Part shown: positions 63,937-64,000 of the stretch, piece after piece
How the letters are laid out: each line of letters starts with the position of its first letter
How positions within the stretch are numbered: the first letter of the stretch is position 1
Origin: Gracilaria vermiculophylla
Lineage: Eukaryota > Rhodophyta > Florideophyceae > Gracilariales > Gracilariaceae
Direction of reading: 5' to 3'
Assembly: GCA_019155205.2 (NCBI GenBank)
Contig: JAHNZQ020000277.1
Location: 269,275-333,274 of the forward strand
DNA length: 64,000 nucleotides
Translations under genes and position numbers: made by a program
The notes under the pieces: model-generated
What the model was told of the DNA's origin: nothing
What the model saw: only the letters and a program-made list of their open reading frames with translations
Databases searched by the model: none

Positions 63937-64000
63937 GCGCCAGATTGGCGTGGTATCTCCTAAGGAAGTTCTCCGGGATATGTTCCGGAGGTTCTTCCGT

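Larger units (their letters stand above)
61659..64000 (-). mobile_element. Chromovirus C, 3' end only (runs out of the window)
   Basis: The 3' LTR (61659-62212), PPT (62213-62225), antisense gene (62710-63854) and pol-end hairpin (63909-63936) follow in the same order as in gypsy A. It lies inside gypsy B. The sequence is clearly diverged from A and B, so it is a separate, older lineage copy or a sister subfamily. Confidence 0.9.

Noticed and set aside
1..64000. CRISPR array, prokaryotic operons or integrated phage
   Set aside because: There are no regularly spaced repeats with unique spacers and no co-directional, closely packed genes with ribosome binding sites. The intron, the ER glycosylation gene and the LTR elements mark eukaryotic nuclear DNA.

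Overview
This is nuclear DNA of a eukaryote. It consists of a small island of intron-poor genes (about 14.3-34.8 kb) inside a dense nest of decayed transposable elements (1-14.3 kb and 35.7-64 kb). The gene best suited to judging gene structure, an ALG2-type mannosyltransferase, has one 54-bp GT-AG intron close to its 5' end. The other confident genes are single exons. Short single-exon genes grouped between retrotransposon-rich blocks, with a rare 5'-biased intron, resemble a florideophyte red alga such as Chondrus. That placement is an inference and no taxonomic marker proves it. A 100-N assembly gap sits at 35577-35676.

Left block. A degraded Ty3/gypsy relict (1 to about 4545) was hit in its integrase by a 1290-bp Tc1/mariner element (1338-2627). 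A second Tc1/mariner (7926-14277) was split by a young Copia element on the minus strand (8984-14058; LTRs differ at 1 of 258 bases; 5-bp target duplication AACTC).

Gene island. In order: a three-helix membrane protein (14462-15601, -); a chromovirus gag relic (16.6-16.9 kb); a MITE-like palindromic element (18038-18430); a secreted/membrane protein of 548 aa (18879-20525, +); a small secreted protein (21584-22189, -); two small heat-shock proteins (22935-23375 and 25012-25494, +); ALG2 (25814-27052, +); a 962-aa single-pass membrane protein with a long disordered tail (27091-29979, -); a decaying 3-ketoacyl-CoA thiolase pseudogene (31769-32985, -); and an armadillo-type repeat protein (33117-34730, -). 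No operon-like logic is visible. The sHSPs point to stress protein folding and ALG2 to N-glycan precursor assembly in the ER.

Right block. A Tc1 remnant, a miniature LTR element (TRIM, 36976-37286), a SANT-like ORF without an ATG, and a gypsy relict lead into a second Copia element (40870 to about 55150). A complete 10.5-kb chromovirus (gypsy A, 41508-52015, -, TSD AAAAG) was inserted into the gag gene of that Copia. Further right, a rearranged chromovirus (gypsy B, 58655-61658) was hit by another (gypsy C, 61659 to past the window end).

Most interesting points. (1) In both Copia copies the primer binding site matches the anticodon arm of initiator tRNA-Met, and the ATG inside that site is also the gag start codon. 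(2) Both Copia copies encode a Tudor-like module between integrase and reverse transcriptase, a possible counterpart of the chromodomain in the chromoviruses here. (3) The chromoviruses carry a long antisense gene between integrase and the 3' LTR, ending tail-to-tail with pol at a conserved hairpin. (4) The TRIM carries a tRNA-like 3' half next to its PBS.
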